NCBI RefSeq assembly: GCF_000151315.2
Contig: NW_011887294.1
Coordinates: forward strand, 975,951 to 1,039,950
Reading direction: 5' to 3'
DNA from: Capsaspora owczarzaki ATCC 30864
Lineage: Eukaryota > Opisthokonta > Filasterea
DNA length: 64,000 nucleotides
Of the stretch, positions 23,201 to 37,700 are shown in pieces (positions within the stretch are counted from its first letter, which is position 1; each line of letters begins with the position of its first letter). The notes below the pieces were generated by a model. The model was not told the DNA's origin and searched no databases. It was given only the letters and a program-made list of their open reading frames with translations. The position numbers and the translations under genes were made by a program.

Positions 23201-24216
23201 TGGCAAACGCTGCGCGGGGTGCCACGCCCAAGAACGAGCTCTGAGAAGACATGTCCTCGGTTCCATCAGCCACCAACAACGGCGGCGTGATTAGAGTTTC
23301 GAGCGAAGCGACAACCGGCACAACCACCGTTGGCTCGTGCAGGCTCTCGAGACGCTTCAGCTCGGCCTCTCTGCTTGCCTGTCGAGCCTTGTCTTTGTTA
23401 CTCGTGATGACCACCTTGGTGTGCGGCGCTGCGAAGGGAGTGATGTCCTCATCGCGCTCAGACACGATTCTTGGCTTTTTGCTCGGTGACTTTGCAACAA
23501 CTCGGGGCTCCTCGACGGGATCCGCCTAGAATCAAAAAAAAAAAGGTGATGAGAAGAGTGTAAAATAGAAACCGAGTCAGCAAAAGTCATGCAGCACTCC
23601 ATTGAACGCGAACAAAGAAACGACAAGTGAACAAAAAAGAGTAGAGGTTGCGTTACCAATCGCTTGCTTGTGACTGCCGCTGATGCCTGCTCTGCAACCT
23701 GTAGAGTGGAAGACATATGTTGCGAGCGCATCGCGACCACACCAAGTGAGCAACCGAGACAGATCAGGCAGTTGCAAATGCAGCACAAACAAACGAATGA
23801 AATAAAAAAAAAAAAAGGCGGGAAAAGCTCGGTTGGTGGCGGGAAGCCAATCGCGCACTCACCTGCATAGACGGCGCGGGATTCTGCGCTGGAGTCGCTG
23901 AGGATGCCTGTGTCGTGTCCTTGGATTTCGCTCCTTGCCTTGCGAACAGGGCGGCAATGCCGGTTCTGAAAACAGGCGCGCGACCATAACAAGCAAGCGT
24001 TGGCGGGAGAAAATTTGAGTTTTTGGCGCCAAAAGGCCTTCCAGCGTTTCTCCTCTTTGTCGCGTCGCCCAACGCCACCGCCGTGACCAAGCCACGAGCC
24101 CTCGAGGGCTTGGTGTGGCAGCAGACCCCCGATGCGGTCGCGGCGGCAAGGGCCGAGCACACCAATCCCCCTAATCCCCCGTCTATTGGGCCTTACGCTT
24201 TGCCTCGACTGCTCAT
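20223..24216 (-). CDS. CHAF1A: Chromatin assembly factor 1 large subunit (p150/Cac1)
   Basis: Histone H3-H4 chaperone subunit that deposits nucleosomes behind the replication fork with PCNA. Four exons join in phase: 24197-24216 (only 20 nt, MSSRGKA), 23863-23965, 23657-23698 and 20223-23525, giving 1,155 aa. The long exon shows, in order: a tandem 31-residue repeat; a highly charged KER coiled coil (dense Lys/Glu/Arg with KRQKDEQK-type runs); RFFGMLMKG just after it, where CAF-1 proteins have a PIP-like motif; the ED domain beginning RPPYFGS and running into acidic DYDSDQDWDEAD; and the conserved DDFVVPHGYLSDDEG. The C-terminal region would carry the winged helix. Its start codon is 145 bp from that of the divergent MMAA gene. 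Confidence 0.92.
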
Positions 24217-24361
24217 TTTTTGGAAAAGAAGAATTGCTCAAAAATAAAAGAGTAGCACCAAACTATAAACGATGAATCGAAATTGATAGGAGAGAGTTTG
24301 TCGCTTCTGAGATGAGTGTGGTGAGCGTTTGTGTTCAGTCGTTTGTTTCATTCAGAGATCA
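24217..24361. promoter_or_regulatory. Short bidirectional promoter, CAF-1 / MMAA
   Basis: Only 145 bp separate the two divergent start codons (24216 on -, 24362 on +), so both 5' UTRs and core promoters must overlap here. AT-rich, with an ATAAAAG stretch near 24245; no further element is evident. Confidence 0.5.
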
Positions 24362-26639
24362 ATGCTGCTGGCGTCGTCGAAACTGGCTTGTGCTGCAACG
24401 CCGCTCCTGCGTGCTCAACGAACAGCTTCTACTCGTTTGGCGCTGCTGACGGCTTCGTCGTGGACGCGTGCTCAAGCAGCGCCTCTGCAGAATGACCAAC
24501 GACGCGGCGTGAGCTCATCCGGAACGCGGCCGTGTCTTGGTCTTGGCTCGCTTCCGAGTGCTCCCTCGACCCGCGCCGGACTGCACCAGCATGCAACCAG
24601 TAGCAGCACGCCGAGTATGTCCGCCACAGAGCGAGAGGAGTGCTCCGCGCGTCTTAGTGTCCCAACGCGATCCGTCAGCACGCAGTCGACGCCGGTCACT
24701 GTCCAAGCTCCGGTTCAACCTCAAGCTGCAAAGAAGACCGAGAATGATGCCTTCAACGTCGACCACTTGTTGCATCTCAAGGAAGCTGATCAGGCATGGC
24801 TCCAGAAGCTCTACGACGGCATTCTGCAGCAAGATCGCAGCGCGTTGGCTCGCGGAATTACACTTGGTAAAGTGCATTGCTTGGTCGACCCTGCTGCCGA
24901 GCGTTGCATGCCAGGTGTTTGGAAGCTTCATGCCCAGCTGGGCAGCTGGAATTTTACTCATCCACGAATCGCTGTGTGCTTTTTGCTTTGCATGTTGTGC
25001 CATTCGATTCGGTCTTGCAGTCGAATCTTGGCGCCGTGACCACCGCCGAGTTGCTCAGAATCTGCTCGATCGCATTTTGGATGTGCTTCACGACCGCTGG
25101 AGTCACGTCCAATCCCTGGGATCTCGAGCAGTGTCGACAGTTACCCTCAAAAACAACCAGACCACGACTACCCTTCCCACCCCCTTCCGGATTGGCCTCT
25201 CGGGTCCCCCTGGTGCTGGAAAGTCGACGTTCATCGAAACCTTTGGCATGTTTCTTGTCAACCAGGGTCTTCGAGTCGCCGTTCTGGTATGTATTGAAGG
25301 ATTTGCATCATGCCCGTTCTTGCCACCTTGATGGCTGTTTCTTGTTGTTGTTGTTTTGGCGGGTATGTCGCTGTGCTGAGGGGGTGGGGCTTGGGAATAC
25401 TCATCTTCATATCCTACTGTTCTGGGATTAGGCTGTCGACCCTTCGTCCTCAGTGTCGGGTGGTTCGATTCTCGGAGACAAAACTCGCATGACAGAGCTC
25501 TCCCGAAATGACGCTGCTTACGTTCGCCCATCACCCTCTCGCGGCTCTCTTGGTGGTGTAACGCGGAACACGAGCGATGCCATCGTGCTGTGCGAAGGTA
25601 CTGCAAACTTATTTTCGACTGCGAGCGTTTGTATGGCCAACGCGGTTCAACGTTGCTCATCTTCGTGTTTGTATTTAGGATCTGGCTACGATGTCATTAT
25701 CATTGAAACTGTTGGCGTGGGCCAAAGCGAAACCGCTGTGGCGGATATGGTTGATTTGTTTACTTTGATTGTGCCCCCAGGAGGTGGCGACGAGCTTCAG
25801 GTGCGATTTTTTTTTTTTTTTTTTTTTTTGTTTTTGGTGTTGATGTCGAGCTCGGCTTGAACGCTTGTTGGAAGGCGAGACAACGGGACAACTGTGCAAA
25901 CATTTTGCTTTTGTTGCTCTTTTTGTTTTTGCTGCTCGTTGGGGTCACAGGGTATCAAGAAAGGCATCGTCGAGCTGGCGGACTTTGTCATTGTAAACAA
26001 GGCCGACGGAGACTTGCTTCCCGCTGCGCGAAAAGCCAAATCGGAATATACCAGCGCCATGAAATTGCTGCGGCCTCGAACCGCATCCTGGACCCCTGAG
26101 GTATGCAGCCTTGATGAGAGACATTGCAGATCAAGTTGGCGACAGCTGATTGACTGTGGGGGTTTTTTACAGATTGCGATGCTTTCGTCGCTCGATTCCA
26201 CGGGCTTGGCCGATGCGTGGAAGTTGATGCTTCAGTTTTATGACAGTCAGATGGTATGAACCCAACGTTGACTGAGTGATTTTGGTAGTTGGGCTTGGGA
26301 CATTGATTTTTTTTTTCTCTCTTTCTTTCTTTTTTTTTTTTTTTTCTTTTGTTCTCTTTGCAGAAAGGGGGCGAGTTTTTCCTCAAGCGCAGCCAACAGC
26401 GGAAACGATTGATGTGGAAGCACGTTTCCGATGGTATTTTGGAACGGTATGAGTTGGGCTTGATGATTTTGCTCCTTTGATTGCCTCAACTAAAATTAAA
26501 ATGTTGTTGCTCGTGTTTGCACAGATTCCAAGCACACCCTGAAGTTTCGCGTGTCATCGCAGGCGCAGAGCAGCAAGTCATGCAGGGCTTAGTTGCGCCT
26601 GGATTGGCTGCTGATGAGCTTCTCGACCGGTTTCGCTGA
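24362..26639 (+). CDS. MMAA: MMAA/ArgK-type GTPase, mitochondrial
   Basis: G-protein chaperone that loads and protects cobalamin on methylmalonyl-CoA mutase. Eight exons join in phase: 24362-24866, 25021-25286, 25432-25597, 25679-25800, 25951-26100, 26173-26253, 26364-26446, 26525-26639; 495 aa. The N-terminus is Arg/Ser/Ala-rich with no acidic residues for the first 40 or so positions, as in a mitochondrial presequence. G-motifs are intact: Walker [39 protein letters not shown] and NKADGD. Implies that the organism has B12-dependent methylmalonyl-CoA mutase. An AATAAA lies about 160 nt after the stop. Confidence 0.95.
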
Positions 26640-27042
26640 ACAACTATAGTTGAGCACTAGGGGGAAACAAAACAGTATGCGCAATGGTTTTGTGGTGTTT
26701 TGTGGTGTGTTTTTGAATGTCTGTGTGTATTTTTTTTTAGTGGACAAGCTGGCAAAAAATAAGATTGACCACTGGCACAATTGCATTCGACACTTCCGCC
26801 CAATAAATGAAGTGTGGGAATGAATGGCAGCAAAGAAGAAAAAAAAAAGAAGGACACGCATGATGGCAAGGAAAGAACTCGGACCAGCGCCGATCAGACG
26901 CTCCGATCACAAGGACGACATCACTGCGGTTTGAAAAAGAGAAGGCAAAGGGGGAAAAGGAAACAAACCCGAAACCCGACAATTTAAAAAAAATCAATCA
27001 AAAAAGAAAAGAAGAGAAAAAAAGGGGGAAACCAGATTGGCT
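26640..27042. other. Intergenic between convergent MMAA and PABP genes
   Basis: 3' flanks of both genes; AATAAA near 26801 fits MMAA polyadenylation. No other feature seen. Confidence 0.5.
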
Positions 27043-29893
<2,851 letters not shown>

Positions 29894-30175
29894 TTAGTTT
29901 TTTGAAAAAAAAAAGAAAAAGTTTTTTTGTTTTTTTGGCGGGCGGAAGAGTGAATCGACCAAAAACAAAAAAAAAAATAATAAAACGATTATTATTCATG
30001 ATGGTCTGAGAATCAATGCAAGCATGATGATGGAGTCCCCGTTCTCATATGGAAGGACATGAGTGTGTTTGACCAAAAAAAAAACATCATGCAGGCCAGT
30101 ACTGTATTCAAACGATCACATTGGTGCAAAACCAAATAAAAGTACACACCGAAACTTATGAAAAAATGAAAAAAA

Positions 30176-32791
30176 TCAATTGATCGCTTCATACCCTTGG
30201 CTTCTTGGCTTGCTGCTGGGCTCGCGCTGCCAAAAGCGGAGTGAAGACCACCATGGACGGCGGCGGGTGGGCATGGGGTCGGATGGTTCATCCATGGGAT
30301 CTGGCAAGGCCGTCACGGAGCGGTAGCGAATTTTGCTGGATCGCCCCAAGAGGCGCGTGCACACGACCCGGTCGAAGAGCGAATCGGACTCGTTATCGGT
30401 CGCGCCGAAAACGAGGAGAATGGCAAGGAGGACCAGCGTGGCAAGAGGCAGACCGACATAGACTGGATAGGCGCCCATGCCGACAGGGAGCGTGCAGAGC
30501 AAGACCGAAACGGCGCCCACGAGCAGCACGTACGGAGTTTGAGTCTTGATGTGCGCATTGAGATCGCACGATGTGGCGATGGTGGAGAGAATAGTGTTAT
30601 CGGCAATCGGCGACGCGACATTGCCAAACACGCAGCCGCCCATAATGGCGGCCGCGGTTTGTGTGCGCAAGTCGTCGCTTGTCGTCAACTCGCACACAAT
30701 CGGGATGACGAGCGGGAACAAGATTCCCATACTGCCGAACGAGGTGCCCGTCGCGTACGACATCAGGTAGGCCACCAACACGACAATCGTGGGCAAGTAG
30801 ATGGGATTAATGCCAGTGCCAATCAGCTGCGACAAGTACCTGCCTGTCTGCAACTGATTGATGACATCGCCAAGGGCCCAGGCCAGGACCAAGATCATGG
30901 TGGGCTCGACAACTTCACGGACACCACAGATGATAGCCTGCGTGCACAAGGAGGGGAGGGGAGGGGAGGGGAGGGGAGGGGAGGGGAGGGGAGGGAACGT
31001 TACAGTAACGTAACAGCAACCAACAAAGCGGGTCAGCAGCCAAACAGTCAGGGAATTGTGAGAGAAGGAAAAAAAACACCCCAAAATCAATCAAGCCACA
31101 CAGCTCAAAGGCTGGAAAGGGCAACTCACCTGAAGCGATTCCGACAGGTTCAAAATGCATTGAACCAACACCAAAATCAGCGAAATCATCACTCCAGCAA
31201 GCGAGCTCCAAATCAGCGCGTCCATGCTGTCTGCGTTCGAGAAAATGTTTTCGGCAGTGGTTGGAGGCCGATCGCTGGCAGGCATATGGTCGATCGTGTT
31301 CAGGCCACTCAGGTACATGCCGACGAACGTCAAGACAATCACAGCAACGAACGGGATGGCTGCGTTAAACCAGCGAAGCGGCGTCGAATCCTTGGGGCTC
31401 AGTGGGTTGTGGGGCTCGATTGGCACGTAACTGGCAGAGCTGTACGACCGCCCGCGTCCACCGCCAACCGGCTCGGTCAGCGGTTCGGCCCCGCGGTCGG
31501 ACAGGAGCAAGCCCTGGGCGTGCGGACGTGCTCGAAGCATGGGTCCAAAGTCGCGCTGTGTCACAATCACGAGAAAGACAAAGACAATCATCAAGATGGG
31601 GAAGGCGCGGTACGGAATGGACTCGAGGTACATGACAAACGCGTCGACCGAGACATGCGAGCCGGCAAACGAAGACGTAATGTAGCCAAGTTGCACTGCA
31701 ATCCAGCTGGACACGGGCGACATGCTGGTGAGTGCGGGTCCCATGCTATGAACGAGAAAGGCAAACTTTTCGCGCGGAACGTGCAGCGACTCGAGCACGG
31801 TGCGCAACGAGCTGCCCACAATCAGAATGGAGCTGTAGTCGTCGAAGAAGATCATGAGCGAGAGAAAAAAGGAGGCGAGGCAGGCTCGGAGCGGCGTGGT
31901 GGTAATGCGCTTAAACACGCGCGAGAGGCCAAGAGCGCCGCCGCTCTTTTGCACGAGCCCAATCAAGCCACCGAGCTGGAAGGTGAACAGGATGATGCCC
32001 GCGTGGGAGGTTGAAACGAACGTCTGGAGAATGTAGTGATCGACGGTGCGCAGGGTTGCATTCAGCGGGTTGTACGACTCGATGAAGAAGGCGCCAAGCC
32101 AAGTGCCGAGCAGCAGGGCGCACAAAACCTGCCTCAGCGCCACGGCCAAGATGATGCACAAAATCGTGGGGAAGAGCGATGCCCAGTCGGGAATCGTGTT
32201 GCGCTTGACCGGCACGGGCGCACACTGGTCGACAATCAGATGCAAGGTCTTGCCGCCGTTTCCAGACACAACAATCCCGTCGAGCTCAAACTGCAGCACA
32301 ATGCGGGCGGACTGGGACGCGTCCATCGTGATGAAGGTGCCATTGTCCAAGATCTCGTTCTGAGTGACATCGACGAGCAAATATGGCAGCGCGATTGGCC
32401 ACATCTGGTTGCCCTCCAGGTAAGGCGGCAGAGTCACATTGATGGAGAAGGCGACACCCGAGAGCAGCACGCCCGGCATGTCCAGCCGGATGCCCGTGCA
32501 GTTGTTCGTGCCAGTGTGGATTGTCGTTGTTGGAAGGGCCTGGGCGAGCGCAGCAGCAACGGACGTAGCCGCGCCATGAGTCTCGCTGCTGCCGGTCTGC
32601 GTCGCACCGAGCATGGCCGCAGGGCTTCCTCCGCGGACGCTGGGGCCCTTGACGGCCATCGTTTGCGAGCAGGCCAGCATCATCACGACGACTGCAAGAG
32701 CCACGGCTGGCATGGTGACTGGGCTCGACCATGCGCGCGAGCGACGCTGCCGACCCGCGTGAGCCTTCTTGCCGCCAGTCCGAGTCATCAT
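30176..32791 (-). CDS. NhaC-type Na+/H+ antiporter with N-terminal extracytoplasmic domain
   Basis: Predicted multi-pass cation/proton antiporter, 807 aa from exons 31130-32791 and 30176-30937 (in phase). The start is the first of two adjacent ATGs (32791). An N-terminal hydrophobic segment (about aa 18-40) looks like a signal peptide or anchor. About 150 residues follow with N-glycosylation sequons (NNCT, INVT, DNGT), so this part probably faces the lumen or outside. About 11-12 transmembrane segments then include MIFFDDYSSILIVG and SMSPVSSWIAVQLGY, patterns typical of NhaC-like antiporters. The last about 60 residues are Arg/Ser/Pro-rich and probably cytosolic. NhaC-like proteins of this kind occur in bacteria and some protists. 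Confidence 0.82.
30951..30994 (+). repeat. (GGGGA)n tract in antiporter intron
   Basis: About eight GAGGG/GGGGA units on the + strand. In the sense (-) direction it is a CCCCT run forming the polypyrimidine tract just before the acceptor of the antiporter intron (acceptor before 30937). The G-rich strand could form a quadruplex. Confidence 0.85.
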
Positions 32792-34713
32792 CAATGAAAA
32801 GGGCAACAGGGGCAACAGGGGATTCAGGCGCGCGACGTTAATCCCCCAAAATGAAAATGGACGATGACGAGCAACAAGAGTGTCTTTGGGGACGCGGTGA
32901 GTGGGAGGGGGGCTCGAATCGCGCTGGCGTCGAATGAATCAGAGCGGCAAGCGGAAACGGAAGCCTTATGAAAAAAAAAAAAAAAAAAAAAGCAAAGACT
33001 AACCGAACTGCATGACAAAGCTTCTTCAAACTTGGGTGACCATTGGTGCATCGTGCACTCCAGATCTCCGGTGACGGTTGCTGAGCACATTCACAATTTT
33101 TGCCGAAAAGAATGGCGAAAAAAAGAGCCTAGTTTAGCAATGGATTGAATAAAGTATTCGCCCGCTGCAATCGGCGAAACAAACCGACACGCGCGAAACG
33201 CCTCGAAGTGAGCTGTCGCCTCGAGCGGTGCGGACATGCTGTCTGCCTCAATCATCGAGTGTCGCGGCAGAGGACTATAGGTGGTCGCAATTCGCATCTC
33301 TGAGCGTGCGCTTCGGTTCACACCTCTTAGCTGCTTTAACCACAAGCACAAGGTGTGAATTGATTGAGGCATACGATTTGTGAGACTCCGAATCCCACGG
33401 GTTGGGTCGTTCGCTATTGGCCGAATAACGTCGATTGAATGATACAACATGCGCAATGCGCAATGACAACCCATTCCTCAGCTTCCAAATCCGCTCGAAT
33501 CGACGAACTTTTGGCCGGGACCTGACTCGACCTGCCTCCAATTTTTGTTTTTGTCTGATTTCCATCTCCATTCCGCGTCGTGTCTGCGTTGCTCCTGCGC
33601 CCCGTGCCTCTGTCCCTGTCAAAAGTCTAAGGAAAAATGTCGCGTTGCGTTGTGACTGCATAGCTCGGCGACGCACTTTGTCTGATCATTCTTGTTTTTT
33701 TCTGCTTTCGATTTTATTTTATTTTTTTCGATTTTAATCAAACAATTGCTTTTCAAATCAATTAATTTGGGTGAGTGCGTCTCGTGCATGCTCTGCTCCA
33801 CGACCAACTCCCAACTCCATCACCACCACCAGCCCCTCCTCCTGTCGCATCTTCATCGCTGTGTCATGTATGAGCAGTCCGAGCAGTCCCAGTGAGCGTT
33901 CGGTGCGCAGAAACCAAAGACCCAGACCAAATTTTTCGTTTGTTTTGTGTGTTTTTTTTTTTTTTTTTGTTTTTTTCGCGGGGTTCTTACCACCTCCTCG
34001 CTTTTGGCGTCTTTTTTCCTTCCTTCTCGTCGGTGCAATGGCGCAAGGGGAAGGCAGAAATGCTGTCTGCATTCCTATCGTTTCACAGCCGGTGGCTCTG
34101 GCCACTGCACCCTTGTGCGTTTTGAACGTTTTGGCATTCATGCCCAACACCTCTTCGTATTGAGAGCTCGAGCCGCCGCTTTTTTTTTTTTTTTTTTTTC
34201 GCTTGACAACCATCGCACACACTCGACCTGGGCCCTCCCCGTGTCGCCGACTCCAGCAAATTTGTCATCGCACATCCCTTCCGGAAGGCTCGTTCAACAA
34301 AATAAGCCCATCCTATGCACTTTGGCATCCGGACGCAAATCCTGATGTACGCATCGCACTTCCAGCAAGCTCATTATCACGACCTTGTATTCTTGAATGG
34401 GGCTTTTTTTTTTTTTTTTTGGTTTTTTTTTTTTTTTCCTTCAATAAATTTTAACTTTTTTTCATTCTTCATTTTTTTTTTTTTTTTTTTTTTTTGAGTG
34501 CGTGAAAAAGGTGTTGTTTCTGGTACAAAATCCACAATCCAAAAAAACAGTCAACTGCGCGAGACTCACGGGTTTTTTTTTTTTTTTTTTGGTTTTTTTG
34601 ATGCTGGCTTGTTAGATCAGAACCAGATCTGGGTGGTTTTTTTTTTCCTTTTTTTTTTTCTTCTTTTTTTTTTTTTCTTTTGAAAGCACCTTTCCTCTCC
34701 TGCGTTCCTACAA
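32792..34713. other. Intergenic: divergent antiporter and kinase upstream regions
   Basis: About 1.9 kb with no protein-like frame and no tRNA. Poly(T) tracts on the + strand cluster toward the kinase (near 33950-33970, 34180-34199, 34406-34438, 34471-34495, 34574-34600 and 34640-34678). Some of this is probably the kinase 5' UTR, possibly with introns. Confidence 0.4.
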
Positions 34714-37700
34714 ATGGCCGCGACCAAAGTCGACGACTTGCGCATGACCCAGACGTACACACCCGGCGGCAGCAGCAGCAGCAGTGGCAACGGCGCAGCT
34801 GGGACGACCAGACAAGGACAAACGGCAGCCATGACGCATCTTCAATCACAGCAAGATTTCAACGTCAACGGCGAGCACACAGCGTGCGGACCGAGCAGCA
34901 GCAGCTACACGAACAGCGCTAGTCCTCGCAGTAGCTTCAGCAGCGCCAGCAGTGACAGCAGCCCAGCGACACGACGAGCCGGACCGCTCGAGGATCGGGC
35001 CTCAAAAAGTCAACAACGAGCCAACGCCTCTTCGTCGTCATCCGCCCCAACGGGCAACAAACCGCTCAGCACCGTCGCCAGCTCCGGCGACCGCAACGAG
35101 TGCGACGATAGCAGCGACGACTCTGCCTCGTCCGAGTCCGAAGACGACGACGAGGAATGCGAGGACGAGGAGGACGGCCGCGTGCAAGCGACACCTCGCA
35201 CCATCGAAGATGTCGAATCATTCTATCGGCTGGACAAGCAGCTTGGCCAGGGCGCCCACGGCTACGTTCGCCTCGGCTACCACCTCCTCACCAACGAAGA
35301 GGTGAGTTTTTTTGTTGTTGCTGCTCATTGTCGGATTTTTTGTTGCCGCGTGCAGCCCGAATGAAGGCGGTGCACGTGCGGGGGAAAGGGGAGGGTTATC
35401 TTTTCAGACCCTAAAAAGGCGGAAAATTGGGCTTGTTCGCTCGTGCGTGGAGCCCCCGCTTCTGGCCTGCGCTGCCAACAAAGCTGGTGTGGGGGTGGGG
35501 ATGGGAAGGGTGGAGAAGTGGATGGCAGCTCGAGCCACTCCAGGTTGGGAGGGCAGCAGTCAGTGAACACCGAGTGCGAGTCATATTAAAAAAAATCGAA
35601 TACCTGTTGCTTATCAACAAAAAAAAAAAAAGTTTGTGGGGTTTTTGGGTCTATTTTTTTATTTTTTTTTTTTTTGTCGCTTTTATTTTATTTTGATTTT
35701 TTTTTTCGCTTTTTTCTTGTATTCCTTGCTCCTTGCGCTTCTTCCTCTTTGACTTTGACATTTTTCTTCTTCTTCTTCTTCTTTGTCGGCTTTCCCCCAT
35801 TGTTTGAACGATGGTGTCGCGGATGGGCGTCAGACGAACAAAAAAAAAACTCAAAGCAAACGAAAACGAACAAAAACGAAAACAAACCAAACGATTTGGA
35901 AAAATTCGGGGGATTTTTTTTTGTTTTTTTTTTTTTTTTAAGAACCATTCAAATGACTCACCGCATCCAACAAAATTGCGCTGCTGTGATTATGAATCGT
36001 GCCCCTTGGTTGAGCAGGTCGCGCTCAAGTTCATCCCGCGCAAAGAGTTTGACATGCACGCATTCGAAGTTCGTGCGTTGCGAATGCTGCATCACCAGCA
36101 CATTGTGCGACTCTACGATGTCATCGAGACGTCCAAGCATGTAGTCCTTGTTCTCGAGTACATGCCAGGAGGTATGTGCTGCATGACCAGCTGCGTGTGT
36201 ATTCTGAGCTCGTTTTCTTGCGTTCTCAATTCGCAACAACAACAACCTCAAAAAAAAATGCTGCTACCTTAACTTAGGCGAGCTTTTCGATCACATCGTT
36301 GCGCGTCAACGATTGAGCGAGCACGAAGCAAGAAAGATTGCCCGTCAGCTGGCATCGGCGCTCCACTACTGCCACAAGCAGGGCATCGTTCATCGTGATC
36401 TCAAAGCAAGTTTTCCTCGCTGCTTTCGTCGTTGAAAGGTGGATGGCGCCTTCTCACTTTGACCTTTTGGTGCTCTTTTTGTCTCCTTGCTTGTAGCTTG
36501 AAAATTGCCTGATGGACTTGGAGGGCAAGGTCAAAATTGCAGACTTTGGTTTTGCGAACGCCTTTGCGCCTGGACAGCTGATGGTGCGTTTCCAACAGTG
36601 CAGCAGAATTGCAGGTTGCTTTTGAGAATTTTTTTTGCACTGCTAACCCACACTCTTCCTTTGCAACTTGTTGTTTGTGCAGTCCACGTTTGTCGGCTCC
36701 CTCGCCTACACCTCACCGGGTAATGTTTGAGTTTTATTGCTGCTTTGAACGCCTCCATCCAGCACATTCTAACTCCCACCCCTCCCCCATCCCTCGATTT
36801 TACTCGCAGAAATTATCAAGAACGAACACTACGTCGGGCCGGCCGCCGACGTGTGGAGCTATGGTGTCTTGCTGTTTACGCTGGTGATGGGTCGTCTCCC
36901 GTTCGCCAGTGAGACGCTCAATCAAGGCGAGATGATTTCGCGCATTCTTGCTGGATCTTTTCTTCTTCCCGAGATCCAGCTGTCTGGCGGTGAGTAGGAG
37001 CACGCTGCTTGTTTGCGTTTGGGTTTGTTTGCTTGCTTGTTTGTTCGGACTGCTGCTGCTGATAACTTACCAACAATCATGGTTGTTGCTACGCAGAGTT
37101 CTGCAACTTGATTCGAAGCATTCTGCGTGTCGTGCCATCAGAGCGCCCGACCATTGAGCAAATTCTCAGCCACCCCTGGATTCTCGGGCCTTCGCAGACC
37201 CCCGTCGAGCACTGCCAGGGCGAAAGTCGCGAGATTGATGAGACTGTCATTGCCGAGCTGGCGCGCATGGGTCGTCCTGTGGGCGATTTGCGTGCTCACC
37301 TGGAAACCCAGTCTGTCAATCATGCCACGGCTGATTATCTGCTGCTCAATCGCCGTATGATTGCCCAGCGGCAAGAGGCAGAGATGAACGCGATGATTGA
37401 GCAGGTAGCTCTGCAACTGGCCGAGCGCTACGCCAAGCCGCCAGCGCCCAACTCTGGTCGGCCACCAGCCGCTGCCAACCGCCATCGACGCTTCTCGGTG
37501 GACACCACCACGCTGAAAACGCGCCAATCGCACTCCAATGCAGAGTATGACTTGGCCCACAAGCTCGAGCCTGATCGCACACCGCGCACAAGAACGCGGA
37601 GCAGCGGCGCACCAGCATATCTGGACGTCAATCGTCGCAAGGAAGAAACCATCCCCAAGCCGTCGGCGAATCGTCGTCTGAGCATTGGCCTCGCGAGTGC

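Noticed and set aside
30539-32014. 491-aa open frame on the + strand
   Set aside because: Antisense of the antiporter; no recognisable motif, and it crosses the antiporter splice sites.
33275-33676. Arg-rich - strand frame between antiporter and kinase
   Set aside because: No ATG-supported start with context, no domain, ordinary intergenic composition.
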